DNA from: Manganitrophus sp963718695
GTDB lineage: Bacteria > Nitrospirota > Nitrospiria > SBBL01 > Manganitrophaceae
Reading direction: 5' to 3'
Length of the DNA stretch: 64,000 nucleotides
NCBI GenBank assembly: GCA_963718695.1
Contig: OY970371.1
Span: 3,596,001-3,660,000, forward strand
The notes under the pieces were generated by a model that saw nothing but the letters and a program-made list of their open reading frames with translations, had not been told where the DNA came from and ran no database searches. Of the stretch, positions 27,263-36,004 are shown piece after piece. Position numbers and translations under genes: made by a program. How positions within the stretch are numbered: the stretch's first letter is position 1; each line of letters starts with the position of its first letter.

Positions 27263-28393
27263 TTAGATCTGGAATTGAAGGCCCAGTTTGAAGCCGTCGA
27301 TTTCGGGAGCGGTCCCTCCGATATCATCCTTAAAATAGGTTGCCGTGATCCTGGCATTGTGTCCACTGATGATATAGCTCAATCCGACATCGATACGGCT
27401 GTGGTCGACGGCACCTGTCCCGTCCGGCTCAAACTTCTGATAACGGACCATCGGCTGAAGTCCCCCCTCGATCCCGGCCCCACCAAACGTTCCGGGAAGA
27501 AGGTAACTCGCCAACGCAAAGTAGCTCTTTCCCTCTGCGGCCAGTCCGTCGTTGTCGTAATCGTAATAGGCTCCCTCCAGTGTCGCGACCCCTGCGGCCC
27601 CCAAATTTCTCTCCGCCAATAGATCAACGCTCCAACCGGTGAAGTCGCCGGCATCGCCCACAATCCCCACCGCGTCTTTTTGAGTCATCGCCACGAGGCC
27701 GATTGCCAAGACGTTCATCGAACCGTAGTAGGTGCTGCTGTTGTAGTACCCGGCCTCCGGGTCCCAGAGGTTGAGGGTCAACCGGCCTGCATAAAGGAGG
27801 TTATCCTCCTGATTCGGTCCGGTGGGTCCGCCTCCCATTCCATCAAAGGCACCGAGCTGATATTTGAATTTTCCCTTTCCAATCATCCCCCAGATCGCAG
27901 CGCCGTCGTCGCGGCCCGCAAAGACCGCCGGATACATTTGAACAAAGGGAAAGTCCCAGGCATTGAGGTAATAAGGACCGCTTAAGTTAGAGCGATCGCT
28001 CGGCGGCAGGAATCGACCGATCCAAATGTTGACGTAGTCGCTGAAACCGAACTTCAGAACCCCGTCGAGGACGCGAATATCTTCGGTTCCGGCGGGGGTG
28101 GTGTCGTAGTCGGTATTGAACTCAAAGCTAACGATCTGATGAAGCTGTCCGGCCATGTAAAACCGGAAGCTGTCGAGGTTAAAATCCTTGGATCGATCCT
28201 CTCCGCTCGGGGCGGCATCTTCGATCATGTTGAAGCTGCTCCGCAGCCCCATCCCGACGCTGACGGAGCGCGTGTCGTCGATTTTGATCGTTCCCCCCGC
28301 GTGGGCCGCCGAAGGAGCGAGCGCGAACGGGGGAAGAAGCACTCCGAGAAGGCCTGATAAAACGAGGATACGTGCTAAACGGCGTCGTATCAT
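27263..28393 (-). CDS. Outer-membrane porin at the head of the urea cluster
   Basis: The 376-aa protein has a cleavable signal ending A-H-A, then alternating aromatic/polar beta strands and a C-terminal aromatic/hydrophobic end (F-K-L-G-L-Q-F-Q-I). 'SFNMIEDAAPSGED' and 'VLDGVLKFGFSDYVNIWIGRF' point to a 16-strand porin of the phosphate-selective/FmdC-like group. The ATG at 28393 is preceded by GGAGG 11 bases upstream; longer frames would place a leader hairpin in coding sequence. Position ahead of ureD suggests it lets urea or short amides through the outer membrane. Confidence 0.8.
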   Translation of the reverse strand: MIRRRLARILVLSGLLGVLLPPFALAPSAAHAGGTIKIDDTRSVSVGMGLRSSFNMIEDAAPSGEDRSKDFNLDSFRFYMAGQLHQIVSFEFNTDYDTTPAGTEDIRVLDGVLKFGFSDYVNIWIGRFLPPSDRSNLSGPYYLNAWDFPFVQMYPAVFAGRDDGAAIWGMIGKGKFKYQLGAFDGMGGGPTGPNQEDNLLYAGRLTLNLWDPEAGYYNSSTYYGSMNVLAIGLVAMTQKDAVGIVGDAGDFTGWSVDLLAERNLGAAGVATLEGAYYDYDNDGLAAEGKSYFALASYLLPGTFGGAGIEGGLQPMVRYQKFEPDGTGAVDHSRIDVGLSYIISGHNARITATYFKDDIGGTAPEIDGFKLGLQFQI

Positions 28394-28468
28394 GTGATCT
28401 TTTTCCTCCATATGTTCGGTGATGTGATCGTTTAGTCGACGGATCGTCTCTTTTTGGGCAAAAAAAAA

Positions 28469-28537
28469 GTGCATCACCCACACGCACCACGCCGGGATGA
28501 GGCACCTTGCCTGCACGGAGATTACATCCTCGTAATC
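28469..28537 (-). promoter_or_regulatory. Structured leader with U-tract terminator before the porin
   Basis: Reading the minus strand, a first hairpin GATTAC-GAGGAT-GTAATC (28537-28520) is followed by a longer imperfect stem-loop. In it GTGCA (28515-28511) pairs with TGCAC (28473-28469), and CATCCC can pair with GGGTGATG. Nine U residues (28468-28460) follow directly. This is the layout of an attenuator with a terminator inside the 5' leader. I cannot match it to a known riboswitch. NasT/ANTAR-type anti-termination is one possibility, but the loop sequence does not fit the usual motif well. Confidence 0.6.
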
Positions 28538-28566
28538 GACCGCTTGTCGTACATAATTCTCTTGGT

Positions 28567-28580
28567 GCAATTGCTATACC
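28567..28580 (-). promoter_or_regulatory. Candidate sigma-54 promoter of the porin-urea block
   Basis: On the minus strand the sequence cGGTATagcaaTTGCA has GG and GC separated by exactly 10 bases (GG at 28580-28579, GC at 28568-28567). The -12 element TTGCA is a perfect match; the -24 box is partial. Sigma-54 promoters commonly serve nitrogen scavenging genes. Transcription would start near 28555 and give a leader of about 160 bases containing the attenuator. Confidence 0.55.
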
Positions 28581-28590
28581 GATCAAATCT

Positions 28591-28604
28591 GTAAGCGCGC
28601 TTAC
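28591..28604. promoter_or_regulatory. Perfect 14-bp palindrome upstream of the sigma-54 site
   Basis: GTAAGCGCGCTTAC is a perfect palindrome 11 bases upstream of the -24 element, in the position of an operator or activator site. It does not match the usual NtrC motif (GCACC-N-GGTGC). The binding protein is unknown. Confidence 0.4.
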
Positions 28605-28872
28605 TTTCCCCAAAAGGCTCGAACTCCCTACAACCGCGTGTCATTTATTTGACAGCGGGATAGAAATAGGCCATCAAAAATGGAATCCCGAAAAGTAACC
28701 AGGCCGAACGATTTTGTCGCGAAATGAACAAATCTGTTTTTTTTGTCTCCACTGTGTCGCCCGAATTCGACTCGGAAAATGTTCTTCTTCTTGACCCTTC
28801 ATCGGCCGCTGTGATAAGGTGCTCGCGTTTTGACTTCCTCCCTCAAATGTGTTATCCAAAAGAGCGGGAATC

Positions 28873-29685
28873 ATGTCTCAACAGGCTTTTTTGGAAATAG
28901 AGGGGCTGACCAAGACCTTCGACGGCTTGAAGGCGCTCGAAGCGATTGGACTCTCGATTGAAGCCGGGAAGGTCACCAGTCTCATCGGGCCGAACGGCGC
29001 GGGGAAAACGACCTTTTTCAATTGCATCACCGGTCTGATCCCGCCGACCTCCGGCCAGATCCGGTTTCGGGGAGAGCCGATCGCGTCGCTCCCGCCGCAT
29101 GAGATCACCCGCCGCGGGGTGGCGCGCACTTTTCAGAACATCCGGCTCTTCTCGGAGATGACGGTTCTCGAGAATGTGATGGTCGGTCGGTATCCGCGAA
29201 GCGCGCCCCCGCTGGTCGGCACTTTTTTCGGCGCGCTTTTACAGAACCGGCCCTTTCGGGAAAAGGAACGGCAGCTCCGGGAGGAAGGGCTTCGATCGTT
29301 GGCGTTTGTCGGTCTGGCCGACCGGCACAACCTCACGGCGCGCCATCTCTGTTACGGCGATCAGCGGCGCCTGGAGATCGCCCGGGCGTTGGCCTCGGAG
29401 CCGGGCCTCATCCTTCTGGACGAGCCGGCAGCCGGAATGAACCCCCGGGAGACCGAGGCGCTCATGGTCCTGATCGGCCGGATTCGCGATCAGGGAATTA
29501 CCCCGTTTTTAATTGAACACAATATGAAGATGGTGATGAAGATCTCCGACCGGATCTTTGTCCTCGACCATGGGGTGAAAATTGCCGAAGGAACGGCGCA
29601 GGAAATCCAAGGCAATACCAAGGTCATCGAAGCCTACCTGGGGAAGGCGGGAACGGGAGGGGAGGGACATTCTAAACTTACCTGA
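28873..29685 (+). CDS. livG: LivG-type ABC transporter ATPase
   Basis: The 270-aa ATPase has Walker A 'GPNGAGKTTFFN', the signature region 'HLCYGDQRRLEIARAL' (LSGGQ variant) and Walker B 'LILLDEPAAGMNP'. LivG works with LivF to energise LivH/LivM. I use ATG 28873 (M-S-Q-Q-A); a GTG at 28849 would add eight residues. A weak promoter-like pair TTGACC/GATAAG lies near 28790-28817. It forms a pair with livF but is 18 kb from livKHM. Confidence 0.92.
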   Translation: MSQQAFLEIEGLTKTFDGLKALEAIGLSIEAGKVTSLIGPNGAGKTTFFNCITGLIPPTSGQIRFRGEPIASLPPHEITRRGVARTFQNIRLFSEMTVLENVMVGRYPRSAPPLVGTFFGALLQNRPFREKERQLREEGLRSLAFVGLADRHNLTARHLCYGDQRRLEIARALASEPGLILLDEPAAGMNPRETEALMVLIGRIRDQGITPFLIEHNMKMVMKISDRIFVLDHGVKIAEGTAQEIQGNTKVIEAYLGKAGTGGEGHSKLT

Positions 29686-29704
29686 CCCCGCGCACCTTTT
29701 TTAG

Positions 29705-30415
29705 ATGCTCACGATACAGGATCTGCGCGCTTCCTACGGCGCGGTGACGGTTTTGAACGGGATCTCCCTGGAGGTCGCCTCGGGGGAGGTCGTGGCGCTC
29801 ATCGGCGCGAACGGCGCCGGCAAGACGACCACCCTGATGACGATTTCGGGCATCCTCCCAAACCGCTCCGGAAGCATTTTTTTTTGCGGGGAGGAGATTT
29901 TGGGTCTTCCGCCGCACCAGATTGTGGAAAAGGGAATCTGCCATGTCCCGGAAGGACGGCGGATTTTTCCGAGGCTCTCGGTCCTAGAGAACCTGGAGAT
30001 GGGGGGCTATCTACAAACCGACCCGAAACAGGCCGGTGAAGATATCGAGCAGGTCTTCGCCTTCTTTCCGATTTTAAAAGAGCGTCGATTTCAACGCGGA
30101 GGGACCCTCAGCGGGGGGGAGCAGCAGATGCTGGCGATCGGCCGCGCGCTGATGTCGCGGCCCAAACTCCTCCTTCTGGATGAGCCCTCTCTTGGCCTCT
30201 CCCCCTTGATGGCCGAGAAGATTTTTGAGATGATTAGGGAGATTCGCCGGCAAGGGAAGACGATCCTTCTGGTAGAGCAAAACGCACATGCCGCGCTCAC
30301 CTTGGCCGACCGTGGCTATGTGATGGAGACCGGCCAGATCGTCTTATCCGATCCGGCGTCGCAGCTCTTGCTGAACCCGCGGGTTCAGTCCGCCTACTTG
30401 GGATCTTCCCTCTAA
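29705..30415 (+). CDS. livF: LivF-type ABC transporter ATPase
   Basis: The 236-aa ATPase has Walker A 'GANGAGKTTTLM', signature 'LSGGEQQMLAIGRALM' and Walker B 'LLLLDEPSLGLSPLM', the LivF pattern. It follows livG by 19 bases. gcvT begins about 30 bases after its stop, so read-through into the glycine cleavage genes is possible. Confidence 0.93.
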   Translation: MLTIQDLRASYGAVTVLNGISLEVASGEVVALIGANGAGKTTTLMTISGILPNRSGSIFFCGEEILGLPPHQIVEKGICHVPEGRRIFPRLSVLENLEMGGYLQTDPKQAGEDIEQVFAFFPILKERRFQRGGTLSGGEQQMLAIGRALMSRPKLLLLDEPSLGLSPLMAEKIFEMIREIRRQGKTILLVEQNAHAALTLADRGYVMETGQIVLSDPASQLLLNPRVQSAYLGSSL

Positions 30416-30449
30416 GAGCCAAACACAACCGAACCGTTCGAGGTGGATG

Positions 30450-31541
30450 ATGAAGAGAACTCCTCTCTATGAGACACATGTAAAGTTAGGCGCAAAGATC
30501 GTCCCCTTCGCCGGATGGCAGATGCCTCTTTCGTATTCCGGCGTGACCGATGAGCATCAGTCGGTCCGGACGGCGGCAGGGCTCTTCGATATCAGCCATA
30601 TGGGCCGCTTCGAGCTCTCCGGGAAGGGCGCCGAGGCCTATCTGGAACGGCTGACCCCCGGTCCGGTCCACAAGATGCAACGGGGAAGCGCCCAGTATTC
30701 GATGCTCTTGAACGAAAGCGGCGGCATCCTCGATGATATCTACCTCTACAAGCGGGGGGTCGATAAGTTTTTTGTGATCGTCAATGCGGCCAATCTGGAC
30801 AAAGATTTTAAATGGATGAGCCGCCAGCTTCCTGACGGCGTCGATCTCAAGGATGTCAGCGGGGCGACGGCGCTGCTGGCATTACAGGGTCCTAAATCGT
30901 GGGAAGTGCTGGTTCAGATCATCCCCTTCGGGAAAACCGAGATCGCCCTTCGAAACTTCATCGAAACCGAGCTGGTCCCGGCGCGCGGGGCCAAAGGAAT
31001 CATCGCCCGGACCGGCTACACCGGGGAGAAGGGATATGAGCTGGTCGTCCCGGCGGAAGCGGCCGAAACGGTCTGGAATGCGCTGTTGGAGGCCGGGAAA
31101 GCGGAGCGGATTAAACCGGTCGGGCTGGGAGCCCGGGACACCCTTCGGCTTGAGATGGGCTATCCCCTTTATGGGCACGATATGGATGAGAAGACAAGCC
31201 CCATTGAGGCCGATCTCGAGCGCTTCATTGATTTTGAGAAAGATTTTATCGGAAAAGAGGCTTTGGTCCTCCAACGCGAGAAGGGGGCTCAACGAAAGCT
31301 CATCGGCTTTGAACTTCTCACCGGCGGCGTTCCCCGGGAGGGCCACACGATCTATTCCGATCAGAAAATTATCGGCAAAGTCGCCTCCGGGAACTTCTCC
31401 CCCTCGCTGCGAAAGGGAATCGGCATGGGTTATGTCGATCCCCGCTACAGCGAGGTCGGGAGCGAGGTTCTCATCGACATCCGCGGAAACGCAACCCCGG
31501 CGATCATTGTCAAACGGCCTTTTTATAAAAAGAAGAAATAA
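30450..31541 (+). CDS. gcvT: Glycine cleavage system T protein
   Basis: The 363-aa aminomethyltransferase moves the methylene group from aminomethyl-lipoyl-GcvH to tetrahydrofolate and releases ammonia. 'GWQMPLSYSGVTDEHQSVR', 'FDISHMGRFEL' and 'EKGYELVVP' are typical. Two start codons are adjacent (30447, 30450); AGGTGG ends just before, so the second is slightly better placed. No gcvH follows, unlike the common gcvT-gcvH-gcvP order. Confidence 0.93.
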   Translation: MKRTPLYETHVKLGAKIVPFAGWQMPLSYSGVTDEHQSVRTAAGLFDISHMGRFELSGKGAEAYLERLTPGPVHKMQRGSAQYSMLLNESGGILDDIYLYKRGVDKFFVIVNAANLDKDFKWMSRQLPDGVDLKDVSGATALLALQGPKSWEVLVQIIPFGKTEIALRNFIETELVPARGAKGIIARTGYTGEKGYELVVPAEAAETVWNALLEAGKAERIKPVGLGARDTLRLEMGYPLYGHDMDEKTSPIEADLERFIDFEKDFIGKEALVLQREKGAQRKLIGFELLTGGVPREGHTIYSDQKIIGKVASGNFSPSLRKGIGMGYVDPRYSEVGSEVLIDIRGNATPAIIVKRPFYKKKK

Positions 31542-31559
31542 AAGAGAGACGGAGGTTTC

Positions 31560-32904
31560 ATGGAATATATTCCGAAAACGGCGGCAGAAGAAACGGCGAT
31601 GCTGGAGGCGATCGGCGTCTCCTCCTTTGATCAGCTCTTGGAGATTCCTGCCAGCCTGCGACTAAATCGGCCCCTGAATCTTCCCCCTCCTCTCTCACAG
31701 ATGGAGCTGCGGCGGGAGCTCTGGGAGATCAGCCGAAAAAATCTCGACACCAACACCGCCCTCTCCTTTCTCGGCGGGGGGAGTTATGACCACTTCGTTC
31801 CGAGTACGGTCGGTCATGTCCTCTCCAAATCGGAGTTCTACACTTCTTATACCCCCTATCAGGCGGAAATGAGCCAGGGACTCCTCCAGACGATCTACGA
31901 ATACCAAACGATGATCTGCCAGCTGACCGGGATGGAAGTCTCGAACGCCTCGGTGTATGACGGCGCCTCGGCGCTGGCCGAGGGGGCGCTCATGGCGATG
32001 CGGGTCACCAAGAGGGGCAAGGTGATCGTGGCCCGGACGGTTCACCCTCACTATCGGCAGGTCGTGAAGACCTACCTCTCCGGCCTCCCGGCGGCCCAGA
32101 TAAAAGAAGCCCCCTTTAGCGCAGGAGCAACATCGCTCGACCGGCTCGGCGAGCTGATCGACGATCAAACCGCCGCCGTTCTGATTCAATACCCGAATTT
32201 CTTCGGACAACTGGAAGAGGTCGAAGAAATCGAGCGGCTGGCCCATGCACGCGGCGCCCTTCTGGTGATGGCGGTCGATCCGATCTCCCTCGGCATTCTG
32301 AAGTCTCCCGGTGAATTCAATGCCGATATCGCCGTCGGCGAAGGACAATCGATGGGAAATGCCATCAGCTACGGCGGCCCCTATGTCGGCTTCTTCGCCA
32401 CCCGGCGCGATTTCATCCGGCAAATGCCGGGACGGGTGGTCGGCGCCACCACCGATGGACAGGGGCGGCCCGGATTCTGCCTCACCCTCCAGACCCGCGA
32501 GCAGCATATCCGCCGGGAGCGGGCCACGTCGAATATCTGCACCAATCAGGCCCTCAACGCGCTGGCAACAGCGGTTTATCTCGCCACCGTCGGGAAGGAA
32601 GGTCTTCGGGAGGTGGCGATGCTCTGTTCTCGCCAAATCGCACGCGGCCCAAGAGAAGATCGCCGCGGTTCCGGGGTTCAGCGCTCCCTTCACCGCCCCT
32701 TTCTTCAAGGAATTTGTGGTCAAACTTCCGGTCCCGGCCTCGCGGCTTCTCAAGAAAGCGCGCCGCGCCGGCATTCTGGCCGGCATCGACCTCGGCGCCT
32801 ATTATCGCGAGCTGAAGAATCATCTCTTGATCTGCGCCACGGAAAAGCACCACCCGGAAGATATCGAGCGTTTGGTCGAGCAGTTTAAATCTTTTAAAGT
32901 GTGA
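31560..32904 (+). CDS. gcvPA: Glycine decarboxylase subunit 1 (GcvPA), with an apparent frameshift
   Basis: GcvPA and GcvPB together form the PLP-dependent P protein that decarboxylates glycine. The N-terminal part ('MEYIPKTAAEETAMLEAIG', 'FLGGGSYDHFVPS', 'RERATSNICTNQAL') is in frame up to 'REVAMLC'. The C-terminal part ('LAKSHAAQEKIAAVPGF', 'HLLICATEKH') is in the next frame and stops at 32904. One surplus T near 32627-32628 explains the break. It may be a sequencing indel. GGAGG lies five bases before the ATG. Confidence 0.88.
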
Positions 32905-32909
32905 TTGCG

Positions 32910-33857
32910 ATGTTGGAGCGTACCCCTGTCTCTTCAGACCGGAAGGCCTTTATTGCCTCTCTGATTACCCAGATCACCGAGGAGCGGCTCCTCGGCCACC
33001 TCGAATCGTTGGTCGGCATCCGTCACCCGGTGACCGCCCCGGAAGGACTGCGGGCCGGCGGCGCCTATATTTTAGGACAGATGAAATCGTTCGGCCTCGA
33101 CCTTCTCGAAGAAGCGATCGAGGGGGAGCATAACGAGCGGTTCGTCAATTTGATCGGACGCGAGAGCGGAGGCCGGTCCGGGAAGAAGATCTTAGTGATC
33201 GGCGCCCACTACGATACGGTTACGGAATCCCCCGGCGCCGATGACAACGCAAGCGGCCTGGCCGTATTGTTGGAGGTGGCCCGGATTCTGTCGCCGCTGC
33301 GCGGGAAGCTGACGCCGCAATTCGTCGCCTTCTCCTTGGAGGAGGAAGGCTTCTTGGGAAGCGATCACTACGCGCGGCAGGTTCGCCGAAATAAGGTCCC
33401 CCTCTGGGGGGCGATCATTCTCGAATGCGTCGGTTATACCGATGCGCGGCCGGGATCGCAGACGGCGCCGGCCGGCCTGCCGATCAAGCTGCCGAGCCAG
33501 GGCGATTTCATCGGACTCGTCGGGAATACCGCCGCGGAGCCGATTCAGAAGGCCTACGACGTGGCCGTTGCGACCTACTGCCCCGAGCTCCCTTGCGTCA
33601 GTCTTTTGGTTCCGGGCAAGGGCGAGGCCGTTCCCGACACGCGGCGCTCGGACCATGTGCCGTTCTGGGATCGCGGCTACCGCGCGGTAATGTTGACCGA
33701 TACCGCCGAATTCCGAAATCCGCATTACCACAAGAAGACCGACCAGTTGAAGACGCTCGATTTGACCTTTATGACCCGGGTGGCGCAATCGCTGGCGGCC
33801 GCCATCATCGACCTTGCCGAGCTCCATCAGCCCAATCAGGTAGAGGAGAACTCATGA
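32910..33857 (+). CDS. M28-family zinc aminopeptidase-like protein
   Basis: The roughly 315-aa peptidase has M28 metal ligands: 'GAHYDTV' and 'GADDNASG' (His, bridging Asp), 'FSLEEEGFLGS' (Glu pair) and 'RRSDHVPFWDRGY' with 'HYHKKTDQ' near the end. It lacks an obvious signal peptide, so a cytoplasmic role is likely. A GTG at 32901 is an alternative start. It sits between gcvPA and gcvPB, an unusual place, and no functional link to glycine cleavage is evident. Confidence 0.85.
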   Translation: MLERTPVSSDRKAFIASLITQITEERLLGHLESLVGIRHPVTAPEGLRAGGAYILGQMKSFGLDLLEEAIEGEHNERFVNLIGRESGGRSGKKILVIGAHYDTVTESPGADDNASGLAVLLEVARILSPLRGKLTPQFVAFSLEEEGFLGSDHYARQVRRNKVPLWGAIILECVGYTDARPGSQTAPAGLPIKLPSQGDFIGLVGNTAAEPIQKAYDVAVATYCPELPCVSLLVPGKGEAVPDTRRSDHVPFWDRGYRAVMLTDTAEFRNPHYHKKTDQLKTLDLTFMTRVAQSLAAAIIDLAELHQPNQVEENS

Positions 33858-33894
33858 GACGGAAAACCGGGACCGGCCCCAGGACGATCCGAGC

Positions 33895-34419
33895 ATGACG
33901 CGCGAAATCTATCGGGGAAAAATTGTTCATCTCTTCGTCGAATCGGCCACCCTGCCGAACGGCAAGACCTTCGAGCTGGAGGTCGTCCGGCATCCGGGCG
34001 CCTCGGCGGTCGTTCCGTTAAAAGAAGACGGCAAGGTCGTTTTGATCTACCAATACCGCCATGCCGCCGGAGGCTATATCTACGAGGTCCCGGCCGGAAA
34101 ACTCTCGCCGGGAGAGGCCCCCGAGTCGTGCGCCGCACGGGAGGTCGAAGAGGAAGTCGGCTATCAAGTCGGCAAGCTGGAGAAGCTGACCACCATCTTC
34201 ACCGCCCCCGGCTTCTGCGACGAGAAGATCCATCTTTTCCTTGGAACCGACCTTGTTTTCAGCGGCCAGCAGCTGGGGGAGGATGAGGTGCTGCAGGTCA
34301 TCGAGATGCCGTTTGAAGAGGCGATGAATCGGATTGAAGACCAAACCATCCATGATGCAAAAAGCATCGTAGCGCTGGAATTGGCCTACCGCCGGGCAAA
34401 AAAGCGGGGCTGGATCTAA
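33895..34419 (+). CDS. NUDIX hydrolase, ADP-ribose pyrophosphatase-like
   Basis: The 174-aa protein has a full Nudix box, 'GKLSPGEAPESCAAREVEEE' then V-G (pattern Gx5Ex7REUxEExGU), around residues 71-92. 'GGYIYEVPAGK' just before it is typical of the ADP-ribose pyrophosphatase group, which cleaves ADP-ribose to AMP and ribose phosphate. It lies between the M28 gene and gcvPB. Exact substrate cannot be decided from sequence. Confidence 0.9.
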   Translation: MTREIYRGKIVHLFVESATLPNGKTFELEVVRHPGASAVVPLKEDGKVVLIYQYRHAAGGYIYEVPAGKLSPGEAPESCAAREVEEEVGYQVGKLEKLTTIFTAPGFCDEKIHLFLGTDLVFSGQQLGEDEVLQVIEMPFEEAMNRIEDQTIHDAKSIVALELAYRRAKKRGWI

Positions 34420-34420
34420 A

Positions 34421-34472
34421 GAGATCGGGCTCCCACTCACATTTTTTGTGGGAGGGACCTCTGGTCTCGATC
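34421..34472. repeat. REP-like repeat, family B (copy 2)
   Basis: GAGATCGGG-CTCCCAC and GTGGGAGGGACCTCTGGTC-TCGATC form an inverted pair with a short T-rich loop. It matches the element at 20018-20108 in its GTGGGAGGGACC core and lies between the NUDIX gene and gcvPB, where it can also act as a hairpin in the message. Confidence 0.65.
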
Positions 34473-34516
34473 TTTCATCAACAGAGAATAAAAGAGAATA
34501 AAGAGGAGAAATTTCA

Positions 34517-35965
34517 GTGCCAGAAAAGCTTATTTTTGAAAAGAGTGTCCCGGGTCGTCGCGGAGCCACCTTCCCGACCGAGGCGCTTCAGGGGTTTTCG
34601 ATCGACCAGGTGCTTCCGAAGAAACATCAACGCCAGATCCCGCTGCCGCTGCCGGAAGTGAGTGAGAACGAGCTGATGCGCCACTACACTCGTCTGTCGC
34701 ATGAAAACTACGGCGTGGACACCGGCTTCTATCCGCTCGGCTCCTGCACGATGAAGTACAACCCGAAGATCAACGAAGATGTCGCCCGCTTCCCCGGCTT
34801 TGCGCAGATTCATCCCCTTCAGCCGATCGAAACCGTTCAAGGCGCGCTGCAGCTGCTGTATCATCTTGAAAAAATCCTCGCGGAGATCGCCGGGATGTCG
34901 CGGGTGTCGCTCCAGCCGGTGGCGGGGGCGCAGGGAGAGCTGGTCGGCATGTTGATCACCCGCGCCTACCATCAACAACAGGGACGGCAGCGGAAGAAGG
35001 TGATCATTCCCGATTCGGCGCACGGGACCAATCCGGCCAGCGCCGCCCTCGCCGGCTACACCATTCAGACGGTCCACTCCAATGCCGACGGGCTGATCGA
35101 CGTCGATGATCTCGCCAAGATGGTCGACGAAGAGACCGCCGCCTTCATGCTGACGAATCCGAACACGCTCGGCCTCTTCGAGCGGGAGATCGAGAAGATC
35201 GTCCGGATCGTTCATGACGCGGGGGCCTTGATGTATCTCGACGGCGCCAACCTCAACGCCCTTTTGGGACTGACCCGTCCCGGCGACATGGGGTTCGACA
35301 TCGTCCACTTCAACCTCCACAAGACCTTCTCCACCCCGCATGGGGGGGGCGGGCCGGGGGCTGGTCCGGTCGGTGTCGCGGAGCGGTTGGTTCCTTATCT
35401 TCCCTCACCGACGATTGAAAGGAAGGGGGAAGAATATATTCTGGATGAACGTCGCCCGCAATCGATCGGGCGGATCCATGGTTTTCACGGCAACTTCGGG
35501 ATCTTGGTCCGCGCTTACACCTACATCAGCCGGCTCGGGGCTCCGGGTCTCTCCGCGATCAGCCGGAACGCCATTATCAACGCCAACTACCTGCGAAAGC
35601 AGCTGGAGGGATCGTATCCGGTTCCGTTCAACCGTCCTTGCATGCATGAATTCGTTCTCTCGGCGAAGAAGTTCCGGGAGAAGGGGGTCCATGCTTGGGA
35701 CATCGCCAAGCGGCTGATCGATTACGGTTTCTACCCGCCGACCGTGAACTTCCCGCTCGTCATCGAAGAGGCCTTGATGATCGAGACCCCGGAGAGCGAG
35801 CCGCGCGAGGTCTTGGATACTTTCGCCGAGGCGATGAAGTCGATCCGAAAAGAGATCGACGACGATCCTTCCCGATTGACCGGCGCGCCGCACACCCGTC
35901 CGGTCGGCAGAATGGATGAGGTCCAGGCGGCGAAACGGCTCGATGTGAATTACCAAAAGAAGTAA
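34517..35965 (+). CDS. gcvPB: Glycine decarboxylase subunit 2 (GcvPB)
   Basis: The 482-aa PLP subunit of glycine decarboxylase has the lysine-bearing motif 'FDIVHFNLHKTFSTPHGGGG' and 'NYGVDTGFYPLGSCTMKYNP' (quoted in family form). It starts with GTG at 34517, preceded by GAGGAGA. It is separated from gcvPA by two unrelated genes and a repeat. Confidence 0.95.
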   Translation: MPEKLIFEKSVPGRRGATFPTEALQGFSIDQVLPKKHQRQIPLPLPEVSENELMRHYTRLSHENYGVDTGFYPLGSCTMKYNPKINEDVARFPGFAQIHPLQPIETVQGALQLLYHLEKILAEIAGMSRVSLQPVAGAQGELVGMLITRAYHQQQGRQRKKVIIPDSAHGTNPASAALAGYTIQTVHSNADGLIDVDDLAKMVDEETAAFMLTNPNTLGLFEREIEKIVRIVHDAGALMYLDGANLNALLGLTRPGDMGFDIVHFNLHKTFSTPHGGGGPGAGPVGVAERLVPYLPSPTIERKGEEYILDERRPQSIGRIHGFHGNFGILVRAYTYISRLGAPGLSAISRNAIINANYLRKQLEGSYPVPFNRPCMHEFVLSAKKFREKGVHAWDIAKRLIDYGFYPPTVNFPLVIEEALMIETPESEPREVLDTFAEAMKSIRKEIDDDPSRLTGAPHTRPVGRMDEVQAAKRLDVNYQKK

Positions 35966-36004
35966 ACTGTATGGCAGAGAGGCAATCGTCTTTAGGAGAA
36001 AGCA

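Noticed and set aside
28394..28555. Guanidine-I (ykkC) or glutamine riboswitch in the porin leader
   Set aside because: The conserved core sequences of these classes are not present; only a generic attenuator layout is supported.
30416..30449. Glycine riboswitch before gcvT
   Set aside because: The gap between livF and gcvT is only about 30 bases and cannot hold an aptamer.
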